In this document: positions 35,302 to 43,734 of the stretch, piece after piece
How the letters are laid out: every line of letters begins with the position of its first letter
How positions within the stretch are numbered: position 1 is the first letter of the stretch
NCBI GenBank assembly: GCA_023434015.1
Contig: JAEYTM010000341.1
Location: 1 to 54,398 of the forward strand
DNA: 54,398 bases
Source: Pseudomonadota bacterium
GTDB lineage: Bacteria; Pseudomonadota; Alphaproteobacteria; Caulobacterales; Caulobacteraceae
Reading direction: 5' to 3'
Made by a program: the position numbers and the translations under genes
Notes under the pieces: generated by a model
The model's input: the letters and a program-made list of their open reading frames with translations, nothing else
Database searches by the model: none
What the model was told of the DNA's origin: nothing

Positions 35302-35766
35302 CTAGACGCGGTAGTCTCCGGCCAGCACGCAGTGCGCCTCACCCCCTTCGATCGCCACGGTGGCAGGGCGGCCGATCCCGGGCAGGAAGAAGAACTCCCC
35401 CTTGGCGGTCGTGACCTGAAGCACCGCGGGGCTGGTGAACTGGCAGACCGTGTGGCTGCCAAGCCCCTGCCCTCCAGCGTTCTTGATCTGCCGGCATTCG
35501 ACGTGGCCGTAGGCACGGGCCAGCTTCACCTCGCGATAGTCGAACGAACGCTTGGGCTTCAGGTTCTGGGCCGCGAAGGCCTCGGCGGTCAGCGTCGGGC
35601 AGGGCTCGCCCTCGATGGTCCAGGCCTTCGCCTCCGCCACCGTCGCCTCGTGATTGGCGGTGATCGTCGGCCACAGGAAGTGGAGCAGCGAGCCTCCGAC
35701 GCCGACGAGAAGAATCCCGCCGATGACCAGATAGCGACGAAGGGCGTTGGCGGAGGACTTGCGCAT
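35302..35766 (-). CDS. Membrane-anchored small protein of unknown function
   Basis: A 154-residue protein with a positively charged N-terminus and one membrane helix at about 12-33 (YLVIGGILLVGVGGSLLHFLW), then about 120 residues outside the cytoplasm. Four cysteines (about residues 56, 91, 107, 146) could make two disulfides. I do not recognise the family. It starts 9 bp after tpiA, so it is probably co-transcribed with it. The 132 bp between it and secG show no clear feature. Confidence 0.75.
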   Translation of the reverse strand: MRKSSANALRRYLVIGGILLVGVGGSLLHFLWPTITANHEATVAEAKAWTIEGEPCPTLTAEAFAAQNLKPKRSFDYREVKLARAYGHVECRQIKNAGGQGLGSHTVCQFTSPAVLQVTTAKGEFFFLPGIGRPATVAIEGGEAHCVLAGDYRV

Positions 35767-35775
35767 GGGGCGAGC

Positions 35776-36549
35776 TTAGCCACGATCCCCGGCGGTGCGA
35801 AGTGCCTGGAGCCCGTTTACGATCGCCAGGAAATCGTCGGCCTTCAGCGAGGCCCCGCCGACGAGGGCGCCGCCGACTTCGTCCGCGCCGAGGATTTCCG
35901 CGGCGTTGGAAGGCTTCACGGACCCGCCGTAGAGAATGGGAACCGGTGCGCCGGCCTCGCCGAACATCTCGGTGAGCGTCGCGCGGATCGCGCGGTGGAT
36001 TTCCTCGATCTGCGGCGTGGTGGGTGTCAGCCCGGTGCCGATGGCCCACACCGGCTCATAGGCCACGGCGAAAGCCTTGCCGGCCAGTTCCGCCGGGAGC
36101 GAGCCCCTGGCCTGCCCGGTCACGACGTCCAGCGCCCTGCCCGCCTCGCGTTGGTCGAGCGTCTCGCCCACGCAGACGATCGGCTCCAGGCCGGCGCGCA
36201 GCGCCGCCCTCACCTTGGTCGCGACCATCGCATCGGTCTCGCCATGGTCAGCCCGGCGCTCGGAGTGCCCGAGGATCACCAGCGCCGCGCCGGCGTCGGC
36301 CAGCATCTCACCCGAGATGTCGCCGGTGTGGGCGCCGGAGGCTTCGGTATGAATATCCTGGCCGCCGATCAGCAGGGCCGAGCCCGCGAGGGCCGAGGCC
36401 ATCCGGTCCACCAGCGTCGCCGGCGGGCAGATTGCGACGCGCGCAGCGGATTCGCCGATTCCCGCGGCGACGGCGCGGGCCTCGTCCACGGACGCGGCAA
36501 GGCCGTTCATTTTCCAGTTTCCGGCGATCAGGGGCGTCGGTTTGGTCAT
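35776..36549 (-). CDS. tpiA: Triose-phosphate isomerase
   Basis: Interconverts dihydroxyacetone phosphate and glyceraldehyde 3-phosphate. The 257-residue TIM barrel keeps the catalytic set: Lys13 in AGNWKMN, His in LGHSERR, Glu in AYEPVWAIGTG, plus LYGGSVKP and ALVGGASL for phosphate. It diverges from ppiD across 126 bp, the expected place for both promoters. Confidence 0.97.
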   Translation of the reverse strand: MTKPTPLIAGNWKMNGLAASVDEARAVAAGIGESAARVAICPPATLVDRMASALAGSALLIGGQDIHTEASGAHTGDISGEMLADAGAALVILGHSERRADHGETDAMVATKVRAALRAGLEPIVCVGETLDQREAGRALDVVTGQARGSLPAELAGKAFAVAYEPVWAIGTGLTPTTPQIEEIHRAIRATLTEMFGEAGAPVPILYGGSVKPSNAAEILGADEVGGALVGGASLKADDFLAIVNGLQALRTAGDRG

Positions 36550-36675
36550 GGGGCCTCACTCTGGTTCGAACGACCGGCGCGCTTAAGCCACGGCGATCGT
36601 CCTGTCACGCGCTTGCGGGGATCAAGCGCCCTCCACTATACCCGGCCCGCAAGCCTGCGCCCTGAAAGGGATTAG

Positions 36676-38592
36676 ATGCTCACCGCTACCCGCGCCTTCG
36701 CCAAATCCTGGGTCGCCGCCGTCCTGATCGGCCTCCTGATCGTCAGCTTCGCCGTGTTCGGCATCAATGACGTGTTCCGAGGCGGCCTCGGCGACGCCGT
36801 GGTCAGCGTCGGATCGCGCAAGATCACCTCCGCCGACTTCAAGCGCGAGTTCGACAGCTACAAGGCGCGGATGGAGCAGCAGGTCGGTCAGCCTATCCCG
36901 GTGGAACTCGCCGCCGAGAACGGTCTCGACCGTCAGGTGCTTGGAGGTCTGGCGACGCGCGAAGCGTTCGCGGAGCTGCTCAGCAAGGCGGGCATCCGGC
37001 CCTCCGACAGCCTGATCGTCGCCGAGATCAACAAGATTCCAGCCTTCTTCGACCAGGTCTCCGGCCGCTTCGACAAGGCCTCCTACGCCCAGCGGCTGGC
37101 CGAGAACGGCCTGACGCCCGAAAAATTCGAGCAGGTCATGCGCGACGAGCTGGCGGAACAGCAGCTCGCCAACAGCCTCGTCAACGGCCTGCGCGTGCCG
37201 CGCGCCTACACTGCCCTGGCGGCGCTCTACGCCCTGGAGAGCCGCAACGTCGGCTATTTCGTCATCGAGCCGCAGAGCGTGCCCCAGCCTGCCGCTCCCA
37301 CCGATGAACAACTGACCAGCTTCATGCAGGAGAACTCGGCCCAGCTGATGCGGCCGGAATATCGCGTGATCACCGTGGCCCGGTTCAGCCCCGCCGCGAC
37401 CGCCGCCGCCCCGATCGACGAGGAAGAGCTGAAGAAGCGCTACGACTTCCGCAAGGACACCCTGTCTACGCCCGAGACCCGCAGCCTCGTTCAAATTCCG
37501 GCTAAGGATCAGGCCACGGCCCAGCAGATCGTGACCCGCCTGGGCGCGGGCGAAGCGCCCGCGGCCGTGGCCCGCTCTCTCGGCGTGGACGCGATCACCT
37601 ATGAAAACCGTCCGCAGACCGCGATCCCCGACCGTCGTCTCGGCGTGGCGGCCTTTGGCCTCCAGTCTGGTCAGGCGGCCCCGGTCCAGGGCGACCTCGG
37701 CCTGGCCGTGGTTCAGGTCCTCGGTGTCACGCCGGGCCGTGTCGTAACCCTGGAAGAGGCGCGTCCGGTACTCGAAGCCGAACTGCGCAAGGACGCCGCC
37801 GCCGAGCGGGTCTACGCCCTGACCCAGGCCTATGAAGAAGCTCACCAGGCCGGCTCCAACCTGCAGGAAGCCGCCCAGAAGGCTGGTGTGGCCACCGTCA
37901 CGCTCGGTCCGGTGTCCCAGCAGGGGGTCAACCCGAACGGCGAGCCCGTCCCCGGTCTGACGCAACGGCTGATGGAGACCGCCTTCTCCCTGCCTTCCGG
38001 CGGCGAGAGCGACGTTCAGGAGGCCGGCGACGGCGAATATTTCGCGGTCCGCGTCGATCGCGTGGTCGCGCCCGCCATGCCGCCGCTGGAAGAAGTCAAG
38101 CCGCAGCTCGTCCGCGTGTGGACGATGCGCGAGATCGCCAAGCGCATGCAGACCCGCGCCGACGAACTGGCGGCCCGGGTCCGCAACGGCGAGACCCTGG
38201 ACGCGGTCGCTGCGGCCAGCGGCGCGCGCGTGATCCGCGTGGCGAACCTCGACCGGCAGAGCGCCGCACAGAACCAGGCGCTGTCCCAAGACCTGCTCGG
38301 CAAGACCTTCACCGCCCGACCCGACGAGGTGTTCACCGCCGACAACAGCACCTTCGGCATGGTGGTGGCCAAGCTTGAGCGGGTGAGCTCCGGCCAGGGT
38401 CCGACCCTGGCCCGCATGACCGAGGAAACCCGGCCGCAGATGACCATGGCCCTGTTCCGCGAACTCGGTGAGGCGGCCCGCACCTCGGCCCGCCAGAAGC
38501 TCAAGGTGAAGACCGACTACGCCCTCGCCCGCACCGCCATCGGCCTCCAGGCCGAGGCGGAGGACCCGGCGCCGGCCGGGAAGTCCGAATGA
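36676..38592 (+). CDS. ppiD: PpiD-like periplasmic folding factor
   Basis: A 638-residue inner-membrane protein: one helix at about 12-31 anchors a large periplasmic part. An N-terminal SurA/PpiD chaperone region (DFKREFDSYKARMEQQ, RFDKASYAQRLAENGLTPEKFEQ) is followed by a parvulin-like PPIase region (about 240-370) and a second repeat of this type. It assists outer-membrane protein folding. The ATG has a GAAAGGG ribosome site. It overlaps trpE by four bases (ATGA). Confidence 0.9.
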   Translation: MLTATRAFAKSWVAAVLIGLLIVSFAVFGINDVFRGGLGDAVVSVGSRKITSADFKREFDSYKARMEQQVGQPIPVELAAENGLDRQVLGGLATREAFAELLSKAGIRPSDSLIVAEINKIPAFFDQVSGRFDKASYAQRLAENGLTPEKFEQVMRDELAEQQLANSLVNGLRVPRAYTALAALYALESRNVGYFVIEPQSVPQPAAPTDEQLTSFMQENSAQLMRPEYRVITVARFSPAATAAAPIDEEELKKRYDFRKDTLSTPETRSLVQIPAKDQATAQQIVTRLGAGEAPAAVARSLGVDAITYENRPQTAIPDRRLGVAAFGLQSGQAAPVQGDLGLAVVQVLGVTPGRVVTLEEARPVLEAELRKDAAAERVYALTQAYEEAHQAGSNLQEAAQKAGVATVTLGPVSQQGVNPNGEPVPGLTQRLMETAFSLPSGGESDVQEAGDGEYFAVRVDRVVAPAMPPLEEVKPQLVRVWTMREIAKRMQTRADELAARVRNGETLDAVAAASGARVIRVANLDRQSAAQNQALSQDLLGKTFTARPDEVFTADNSTFGMVVAKLERVSSGQGPTLARMTEETRPQMTMALFRELGEAARTSARQKLKVKTDYALARTAIGLQAEAEDPAPAGKSE

Positions 38593-40124
38593 TGATGGAG
38601 CCGGACTTTCCGGCCTTCGAGACCACCTACCGCTCCGGCGCGCCCCAACTGGTCTGGACGCGGCTGATCGACGACCTGGAAACCCCGGTTTCCGCCTATC
38701 TGAAGATCGGCCACGGTCGGCCTTACGCCTTCCTCTTCGAGTCGGTGGAGGGCGGCGCCTGGCGGGGGCGTTATTCGATCATCACCCTGAACCCGGACCT
38801 CGTCTGGCGCTGCCGCGGGGACAAGGCTGAGATCGCCCGAGGCGCCGAGATCGCCGCCGGTCGCTTCACGCCCCAGGAGGGCGGCGCGCTCGACTCGTTG
38901 CGCGACTTGGTCGCGGCCGCCCGCATCGACCTGCCGGCCGGCCTGCCGCCGATGTCCGCCGGGGTGTTCGGGGCCATCGGGTACGACATGATCCGTCTGG
39001 TTGAGCACCTGCCGGACATCAATCCGGATCCGCTGAACCTGCCGGACGGGGTGCTGACCCTGCCCTCCATCGTCGCCATCTTCGACGCCATCGCCCAGGA
39101 GATCGTGCTGGTGACGCCGGTTCGGCCCGACGCGGCCTCGTCGGCGACCGAGGCCTATGCCGCCGCCAAGGCGCGGCTTGAGGCGGTGATGGCCGACCTG
39201 CGCCGCCCGGCCCCGCCGCTGGCCGGCGATGGCGAACCGGAGGCCGACGCGTTCACCACCCCGGTGAGCCGGGAGGACTACCGAGCCAACGTCGAGCGGG
39301 CGCAGGAATACATCCGCGCCGGCGACATCTTCCAGGTGGTGCCCAGCCATCGGTTCCGCGCGCCGTTCGCCCGCGATCCCTTCGCGCTCTACCGCTCGCT
39401 GCGCCGGATGAACCCGTCGCCGTTCCTGTTCTATCTGAACTTCGGCGACTTCCAGCTGGCCGGGTCGTCCCCGGAGATTCTCGTGCGGCTGCGTGATGGC
39501 AAGATCACCATCCGCCCGATCGCCGGCACCCGGCCGCGGGGCGCCACTCCGGCCGAGGACCAGGCGCTCGAGCAGGAACTGGTCAACGATCCGAAGGAAC
39601 GGGCCGAGCATCTCATGCTGCTCGACCTCGGCCGCAACGACGTCGGCCGGGTCGCCATGCTCGGCCAGGAAGGCCGCAACGCGCCGGCTCAGCGCCGCGC
39701 CGGCTCCCATGTACGCGTGACCGACAGCTTCTTCGTCGAACGCTACAGCCACGTTATGCACCTGGTTTCCAACGTCGAGGGCGATGCGCCCGAGGGGCTG
39801 GACCCGGTCGACGTGGTGATGGCCGCCCTGCCCGCCGGCACCCTGTCCGGCGCGCCAAAGGTGCGGGCCATGGAGATCATTGACGAGTTGGAAATCGAGA
39901 AACGCGGCATCGGCTATGCCGGCGGCGTTGGCTATTTCGGCTGCGACGGCTCGGTCGACACCTGCATCGTCCTGCGCACCGCGCTGTTCAAGGACGGGAT
40001 GATGTACGTCCAGTCCGGTGGCGGAGTGGTGGCCGACAGCGATCCGGACGCGGAGTACGACGAGACCCTGCACAAGGCGCGCGCCCTGCGCCGCGCCGCC
40101 GAGGAGAGCTGGCGCTTCGTCTGA
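38589..40124 (+). CDS. trpE: Anthranilate synthase component I
   Basis: First committed step of tryptophan synthesis from chorismate. The 511-residue protein has the Trp feedback site FLFESVEGG near the start, then the chorismate-binding core: YIRAGDIFQVVPSHRF, GSSPEILVR, GTRPRG, MLLDLGRND, LPAGTLSGAPKVRAM and GYAGGVGYFG. It starts inside the ppiD stop, so translation is coupled to ppiD. No Trp leader peptide was found before it. trpG lies 1 kb further on. Confidence 0.96.
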   Translation: MMMEPDFPAFETTYRSGAPQLVWTRLIDDLETPVSAYLKIGHGRPYAFLFESVEGGAWRGRYSIITLNPDLVWRCRGDKAEIARGAEIAAGRFTPQEGGALDSLRDLVAAARIDLPAGLPPMSAGVFGAIGYDMIRLVEHLPDINPDPLNLPDGVLTLPSIVAIFDAIAQEIVLVTPVRPDAASSATEAYAAAKARLEAVMADLRRPAPPLAGDGEPEADAFTTPVSREDYRANVERAQEYIRAGDIFQVVPSHRFRAPFARDPFALYRSLRRMNPSPFLFYLNFGDFQLAGSSPEILVRLRDGKITIRPIAGTRPRGATPAEDQALEQELVNDPKERAEHLMLLDLGRNDVGRVAMLGQEGRNAPAQRRAGSHVRVTDSFFVERYSHVMHLVSNVEGDAPEGLDPVDVVMAALPAGTLSGAPKVRAMEIIDELEIEKRGIGYAGGVGYFGCDGSVDTCIVLRTALFKDGMMYVQSGGGVVADSDPDAEYDETLHKARALRRAAEESWRFV

Positions 40125-40188
40125 ACCGTTCATCGCGCCGACAGGCTCGCGGCGCTAGGCTAGGCCGGTTTCCATGAGGCCGACACCG

Positions 40189-40908
40189 ATGAGCGACAAC
40201 CGCATTCCCTCCGCCGCCCTGATCGGGGCGCTTCTCGCCGTCGGCGTCGCCGTGGCCGGAGGGCTGGTCGGCAAGGGCGTCGAGAACGCCCGGGTCGGCG
40301 ACCGCAACGTCACCGTCCGCGGTCTTTCGGAACGCATCGTGAAGGCTGATCTAGCGGTTCTGCCGCTCAAGTTCGCCGCAGCGGGCGACGACCTGCAGGC
40401 GGTCCAGGCCGATGTCGACGGCGACACGGCCACCCTGCGCCGCTTCCTTGCCGCCCAAGGTTATCAGGACGCCGAAGTCGACCTCGGACGCCTCGAGGTC
40501 ACCGACCAGTACGCCCGCGAGTATCAGCAGCCGAACGTCGCCGCCCGTTATCGCGTCGCCCAGACGGTGATCGTGCGGACGACCAACGTCGATCGTGTCC
40601 AGGCCACCACGCGCCAGCTCGACCAGCTCATCCGCCAGGGGGTGGTGCTGCAGGACTACAATGGTCCGTCCTACATCTTCACCAAGCTCAACGAGGTCCG
40701 CCCGGCGATGATCGCCGAGGCCACGGCCAGCGCCCGCAGCGGCGCCCAGCAGTTCGCCCGCGATTCGGGCGCCCGGCTCGGCGGCATCCGTTCGGCGACC
40801 CAGGGCTCGTTCGAGATTCTCGGCCGGGACGACGTCGGCTACGACGCTTCCTCCCAGGTTTTCAAGAAGGTCCGGGTGGTGACGACGATCAGCTACCGCC
40901 TGCGCTGA
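40189..40908 (+). CDS. SIMPL-domain (DUF541) periplasmic protein
   Basis: A 239-residue protein with an N-terminal membrane or signal segment (AALIGALLAVGVAVAGGLVG) and the SIMPL fold: VTVRGLSERIVKADLAVLPLKF, VDLGRLEVTDQY, a repeat VAQTVIVRTTNVDRV, EVRPAMIAEATASARSGAQQFA and a final KVRVVTTISY. The family is periplasmic and of unclear role, with some members tied to oxidative stress. ATG at 40174 would add five residues; 40189 has GAGG 9 bp before it. It lies between trpE and trpG, unrelated to tryptophan as far as known. Confidence 0.85.
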   Translation: MSDNRIPSAALIGALLAVGVAVAGGLVGKGVENARVGDRNVTVRGLSERIVKADLAVLPLKFAAAGDDLQAVQADVDGDTATLRRFLAAQGYQDAEVDLGRLEVTDQYAREYQQPNVAARYRVAQTVIVRTTNVDRVQATTRQLDQLIRQGVVLQDYNGPSYIFTKLNEVRPAMIAEATASARSGAQQFARDSGARLGGIRSATQGSFEILGRDDVGYDASSQVFKKVRVVTTISYRLR

Positions 40909-40911
40909 GTC

Positions 40912-41109
40912 TCAACGGTCCGTGGCGACCTGCTGGATGACGAGCGGAGGGGCCACGACCATGGCCGCCGCGAAGACGAGAGCCGAGGCCGCGAAGAAGC
41001 CGGCGGCCGCCAGCGCCGGCCACATGCTGTCTTTCCGAGGGACCGGCGCCACCAGCCTCCGGGCGCGGGACATGGCGTCAGGGTCGAGGGCCGAATCGTT
41101 CGCCGCCAT
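40912..41109 (-). CDS. Tiny single-pass membrane protein, function unknown
   Basis: A 65-residue open frame with a soluble, charged N-terminus (MAANDSALDPDAMSRARRLV) and one hydrophobic helix (about residues 31-53: ALAAAGFFAASALVFAAAMVV). It lies on the opposite strand between the SIMPL gene (3-bp gap, convergent) and trpG (divergent). An upstream TTG would lengthen it by twelve residues. A short, biased frame in GC-rich DNA can be spurious, but the clear membrane-helix pattern supports it. Confidence 0.5.
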   Translation of the reverse strand: MAANDSALDPDAMSRARRLVAPVPRKDSMWPALAAAGFFAASALVFAAAMVVAPPLVIQQVATDR

Positions 41110-41171
41110 GGCGCGAGGATCAACTGAAGCGCAGCCTTCCCTCAAGCCGCCAACCCCCCTAGATAGGCCCC

Positions 41172-41762
41172 ATGATCCTGGTGATCGATAACTACGACAG
41201 CTTCACCTACAACCTCGTCCATTACCTGAACGAGCTTGGGGCGGAGACTCAGGTCGTCCGGAACGACGCGCTGTCCGTCGAGGAGGCCCTTGGCCTCAAG
41301 CCCGCTGGCGTGCTGCTGTCCCCTGGCCCCTGCACGCCGAACGAGGCCGGCATCTGCCTCGACCTGCTGGGCCGAGCACCTGACACCCTGCCGATTTTTG
41401 GCGTATGCCTGGGCCATCAGGCCATCGGCCAGGCCTTCGGCGGCGAAGTCGTGCGCGCCAAGGCGGTGATGCACGGCAAGACCAGTCCGATCCATCACAA
41501 CGGCAAGGGCGTCTTCAAGGGCCTGAAGAACCCCCTCACGGCGACCCGCTATCACAGCCTAGCGGTCGAGAAGGGCGTCTTGCCCGAGGCCCTGGAGATC
41601 ACCGCCTGGACCGACGACGGGGAGATCATGGGACTGCAGCATCGCACCCGGCCGATCCAGGGCGTCCAGTTCCATCCCGAATCCATCGCCACGGAGTGCG
41701 GCCACGACCTGCTGGCCAACTTCCTCGACATCGCCGGCGTCAGGCGCCTGGCCGAGGTCTGA
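41172..41762 (+). CDS. trpG: Anthranilate synthase component II (glutamine amidotransferase)
   Basis: Supplies ammonia to TrpE. The 196-residue class I glutamine amidotransferase has NYDSFTYNLVHYL, oxyanion LLSPGPC, nucleophile Cys79 in GVCLGHQAIG, and the His-Glu pair in FHPESI. It is split from trpE by the SIMPL and tiny membrane-protein genes and begins the trpG-trpD-trpC run with a divergent start 62 bp from its neighbour, so it may have its own promoter. Confidence 0.96.
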   Translation: MILVIDNYDSFTYNLVHYLNELGAETQVVRNDALSVEEALGLKPAGVLLSPGPCTPNEAGICLDLLGRAPDTLPIFGVCLGHQAIGQAFGGEVVRAKAVMHGKTSPIHHNGKGVFKGLKNPLTATRYHSLAVEKGVLPEALEITAWTDDGEIMGLQHRTRPIQGVQFHPESIATECGHDLLANFLDIAGVRRLAEV

Positions 41763-41772
41763 CCCTGACGAC

Positions 41773-42798
41773 ATGTCCGACGCCTTCAAGCCGCTGCTGA
41801 GCCGCCTCGCCGACGGCGCGACCCTGTCCGAAGCCGACGCCGGCGAGTTCTTCACCGCCTGCCTGCGCGGCGAGCCCACGGCGGCCCCGGTGGCCGCCGC
41901 CCTCACCGCGCTGCGCATGCGGGGCGAGACCGTGGGGGAGATCACCGCCTCGGCCAAGGCGATGCGACGGGCGGCGGTCACCCTCGATCATCCCTTCCAG
42001 GTGATCGACGTCTGCGGCACCGGCGGCGATGGGCTGCACACCTTGAACGTTTCTACCGCGGTGGCCTTCGTGGTCGCGGGCGGCGGACTGAAGGTCGCCA
42101 AGCACGGCAACCGGGCGCTCTCCTCGAAATCCGGCGCCGCGGACGTGCTCACGGCGCTGGGCGTCAACCTGACGGTTTCTGCGGAGCAGCAGCTCCGGTC
42201 GCTGGACGAGGCGGGCATCTGCTTCATGTTCGCGCCTGCGCACCACGGCGCCATGCGCCATGTGACGCCGATCCGCGCGGAGCTCGGTTACCGAACGATC
42301 TTCAACCTCCTGGGACCGCTGGCCAATCCGGCCGGGGCCACGCGCCAACTGCTCGGCGTCTACGATAGCCGCTGGTTGGAGCCGCTGGCGCGGGTGCTGG
42401 GCGCCCTGGGAGCCGAACGGGCCTGGACGGTGCACGGCCAGGGCATGGATGAGATCACCACGACGGGTGAAACCCAGGTCGCCGAATGGCGCGACGGCCA
42501 GGTGCGGCTGTTCCGGATCACGCCCGAGGCGGTCGGCCTGCCGCGTGCCGCCCTCGCGGACATCACCGGCGGTCCTCCGGCTCACAACGCGGCGGCGCTG
42601 CGCGAACTGCTGGACGGCGCGACGGGCGCCTATCGCGACATCGTCATGCTGAACGCGGCCGCCGCCTTCCTGGTCGGCGATCGGGTTGAGACCCTGCGTG
42701 AAGGCGTGGAGCTGGCGGGCCAGGTGATTGACGACGGTCGCGCGCGGGCGGCCCTCGACCGCCTCGTCGCCATCACCAATGAAGGCGCGCCGGCATGA
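41773..42798 (+). CDS. trpD: Anthranilate phosphoribosyltransferase
   Basis: Joins anthranilate and PRPP. The 341-residue protein has the PRPP motif DVCGTGGDG, KHGNRALSSKSGAADVL, the anthranilate region HHGAMRHVTPIR, NLLGPLANPAG and VHGQGMDEI. The last four bases overlap trpC (ATGA), and it lies 10 bp after trpG. Confidence 0.96.
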   Translation: MSDAFKPLLSRLADGATLSEADAGEFFTACLRGEPTAAPVAAALTALRMRGETVGEITASAKAMRRAAVTLDHPFQVIDVCGTGGDGLHTLNVSTAVAFVVAGGGLKVAKHGNRALSSKSGAADVLTALGVNLTVSAEQQLRSLDEAGICFMFAPAHHGAMRHVTPIRAELGYRTIFNLLGPLANPAGATRQLLGVYDSRWLEPLARVLGALGAERAWTVHGQGMDEITTTGETQVAEWRDGQVRLFRITPEAVGLPRAALADITGGPPAHNAAALRELLDGATGAYRDIVMLNAAAAFLVGDRVETLREGVELAGQVIDDGRARAALDRLVAITNEGAPA

Positions 42799-43586
42799 GC
42801 GACATTCTCTCCCGCATCGCCGACTACAAGCGCGACGAGGTCGCCGCGCGGAAGGCTGCACGCACTGTCGCCGAGCTCGACGTTGCGGCTCGTGCCGCAA
42901 GCGCCCCCCGCGGTTTCCGGGCGGCGCTGGAACGGGCCCACGCCCCCGGCCGCCTGGCGCTGATCGCCGAGGTGAAGAAGGCGTCGCCATCCAAGGGGCT
43001 GATCCGCGAGGACTTCGACCCGCCGACCCTGGCGCGCGCCTATGAACGCGGCGGAGCCGCCTGCCTGTCCATCCTCACCGACGGGCCGAGTTTCCAGGGC
43101 GACGACACCTTCCTCACCGCCGGCCGCGACGCCGTCGCCCTGCCCTGCCTGCGCAAGGAGTTTCTGGTCGACCCCTGGCAGGTGGCGGAGGCCCGCGCAC
43201 TGGGGGCCGACGCCATCCTGGTGATCCTCGCCATGATCGACGACGCGGTCGCCGGCGACCTGATGGCTGAAGCCCGCGCCTTCGGCATGGACGCCCTGGT
43301 CGAGGTGCACGACGAGGTCGAGATGGCGCGCGCCGTGGCGCTGGGGGCCGACCTCATCGGCGTCAACAATCGCGACCTGCGCACCTTCACCACCGACCTC
43401 GCCACGACGGAGCGGCTCTCTGCCATGGTCCCTGGCGACGTCCTGCTCGTCACGGAGAGCGGGATCTTCACGCCGGACGACGCCGCCCGCCTCGAACGGA
43501 CCGGCGCACGGGCGATGCTGGTCGGCGAGAGCCTCATGCGACAAGCCGATGTGACCGCTGCGACGCGGTCGCTCCTCGGCGACTGA
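42795..43586 (+). CDS. trpC: Indole-3-glycerol phosphate synthase
   Basis: A 263-residue TIM barrel forming indoleglycerol phosphate. Motifs: LIAEVKKASPSKGLI with catalytic Glu and Lys, CLSILTDGPSFQG, LRKEFLVDPWQV, VEVHDEVEMARA, GVNNRDLRTF and LVTESGI, MLVGESLM. Its stop codon is the loop of a hairpin (see 43577-43593). In relatives as I recall, moaC and moeA follow; here lexA follows directly. Confidence 0.96.
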   Translation: MSDILSRIADYKRDEVAARKAARTVAELDVAARAASAPRGFRAALERAHAPGRLALIAEVKKASPSKGLIREDFDPPTLARAYERGGAACLSILTDGPSFQGDDTFLTAGRDAVALPCLRKEFLVDPWQVAEARALGADAILVILAMIDDAVAGDLMAEARAFGMDALVEVHDEVEMARAVALGADLIGVNNRDLRTFTTDLATTERLSAMVPGDVLLVTESGIFTPDDAARLERTGARAMLVGESLMRQADVTAATRSLLGD

Positions 43587-43593
43587 GTCGCCG
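43577..43593 (+). terminator. Hairpin with the trpC stop codon as its loop
   Basis: CGGCGAC and GTCGCCG pair as a perfect 7-bp stem; the 3-nt loop is the trpC TGA. A second small stem with a T-rich loop lies at about 43621-43639. Together they could end the trp transcript before lexA. Confidence 0.45.
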
Positions 43594-43650
43594 CCCCACG
43601 CAGGCGCGCCTCGGCGGAAACCCCTGATTTTTCAGAGGGTCGCCGGTAAC

Positions 43651-43677
43651 TTGACATTAACCAGGAACACCTAGAGA
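43651..43677 (+). promoter_or_regulatory. Likely lexA promoter
   Basis: TTGACAT at 43651 resembles the TTGACGS -35 box of Caulobacter-type sigma-70 promoters, and CTAGAGA at 43671-43677 is a partial match to its GCTANAWC -10 box at 13-14 bp spacing. The SOS box covers the putative -10, as expected for repression. A GTAA-N7-TTAACC CtrA-like match also lies here but is weaker. Confidence 0.45.
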
Positions 43678-43679
43678 AC
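43665..43679. promoter_or_regulatory. LexA binding site (SOS box)
   Basis: GAAC-N7-GAAC, which is GTTC-N7-GTTC on the other strand, the alphaproteobacterial LexA operator with exact half-sites and spacing. It lies 55 bp before the lexA ATG, fitting autoregulation. Confidence 0.85.
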
Positions 43680-43734
43680 ATCCGGAGACGTTTGCGCTTT
43701 GTTCTTTGGCGCTTTCTTACCGAGGTAGGCCGCG

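Noticed and set aside
36622..38289. 555-codon open frame antisense to ppiD
   Set aside because: GC-rich DNA rarely has stops in the shadow frame; the sequence has no recognisable domain and ppiD is clearly real.
38517..40133. 538-codon open frame antisense to trpE
   Set aside because: Shadow of trpE; composition is His/Gln/Arg-rich as expected for an antisense reading.
43646..43660. GTAA-N7-TTAA as a CtrA box before lexA
   Set aside because: One mismatch and it overlaps the likely -35 of lexA; no support beyond the short match.
43701..43715. Second possible SOS half-site (GTTC-N7-CTTT) before lexA
   Set aside because: Only one half-site is intact; the exact box at 43665 is sufficient.
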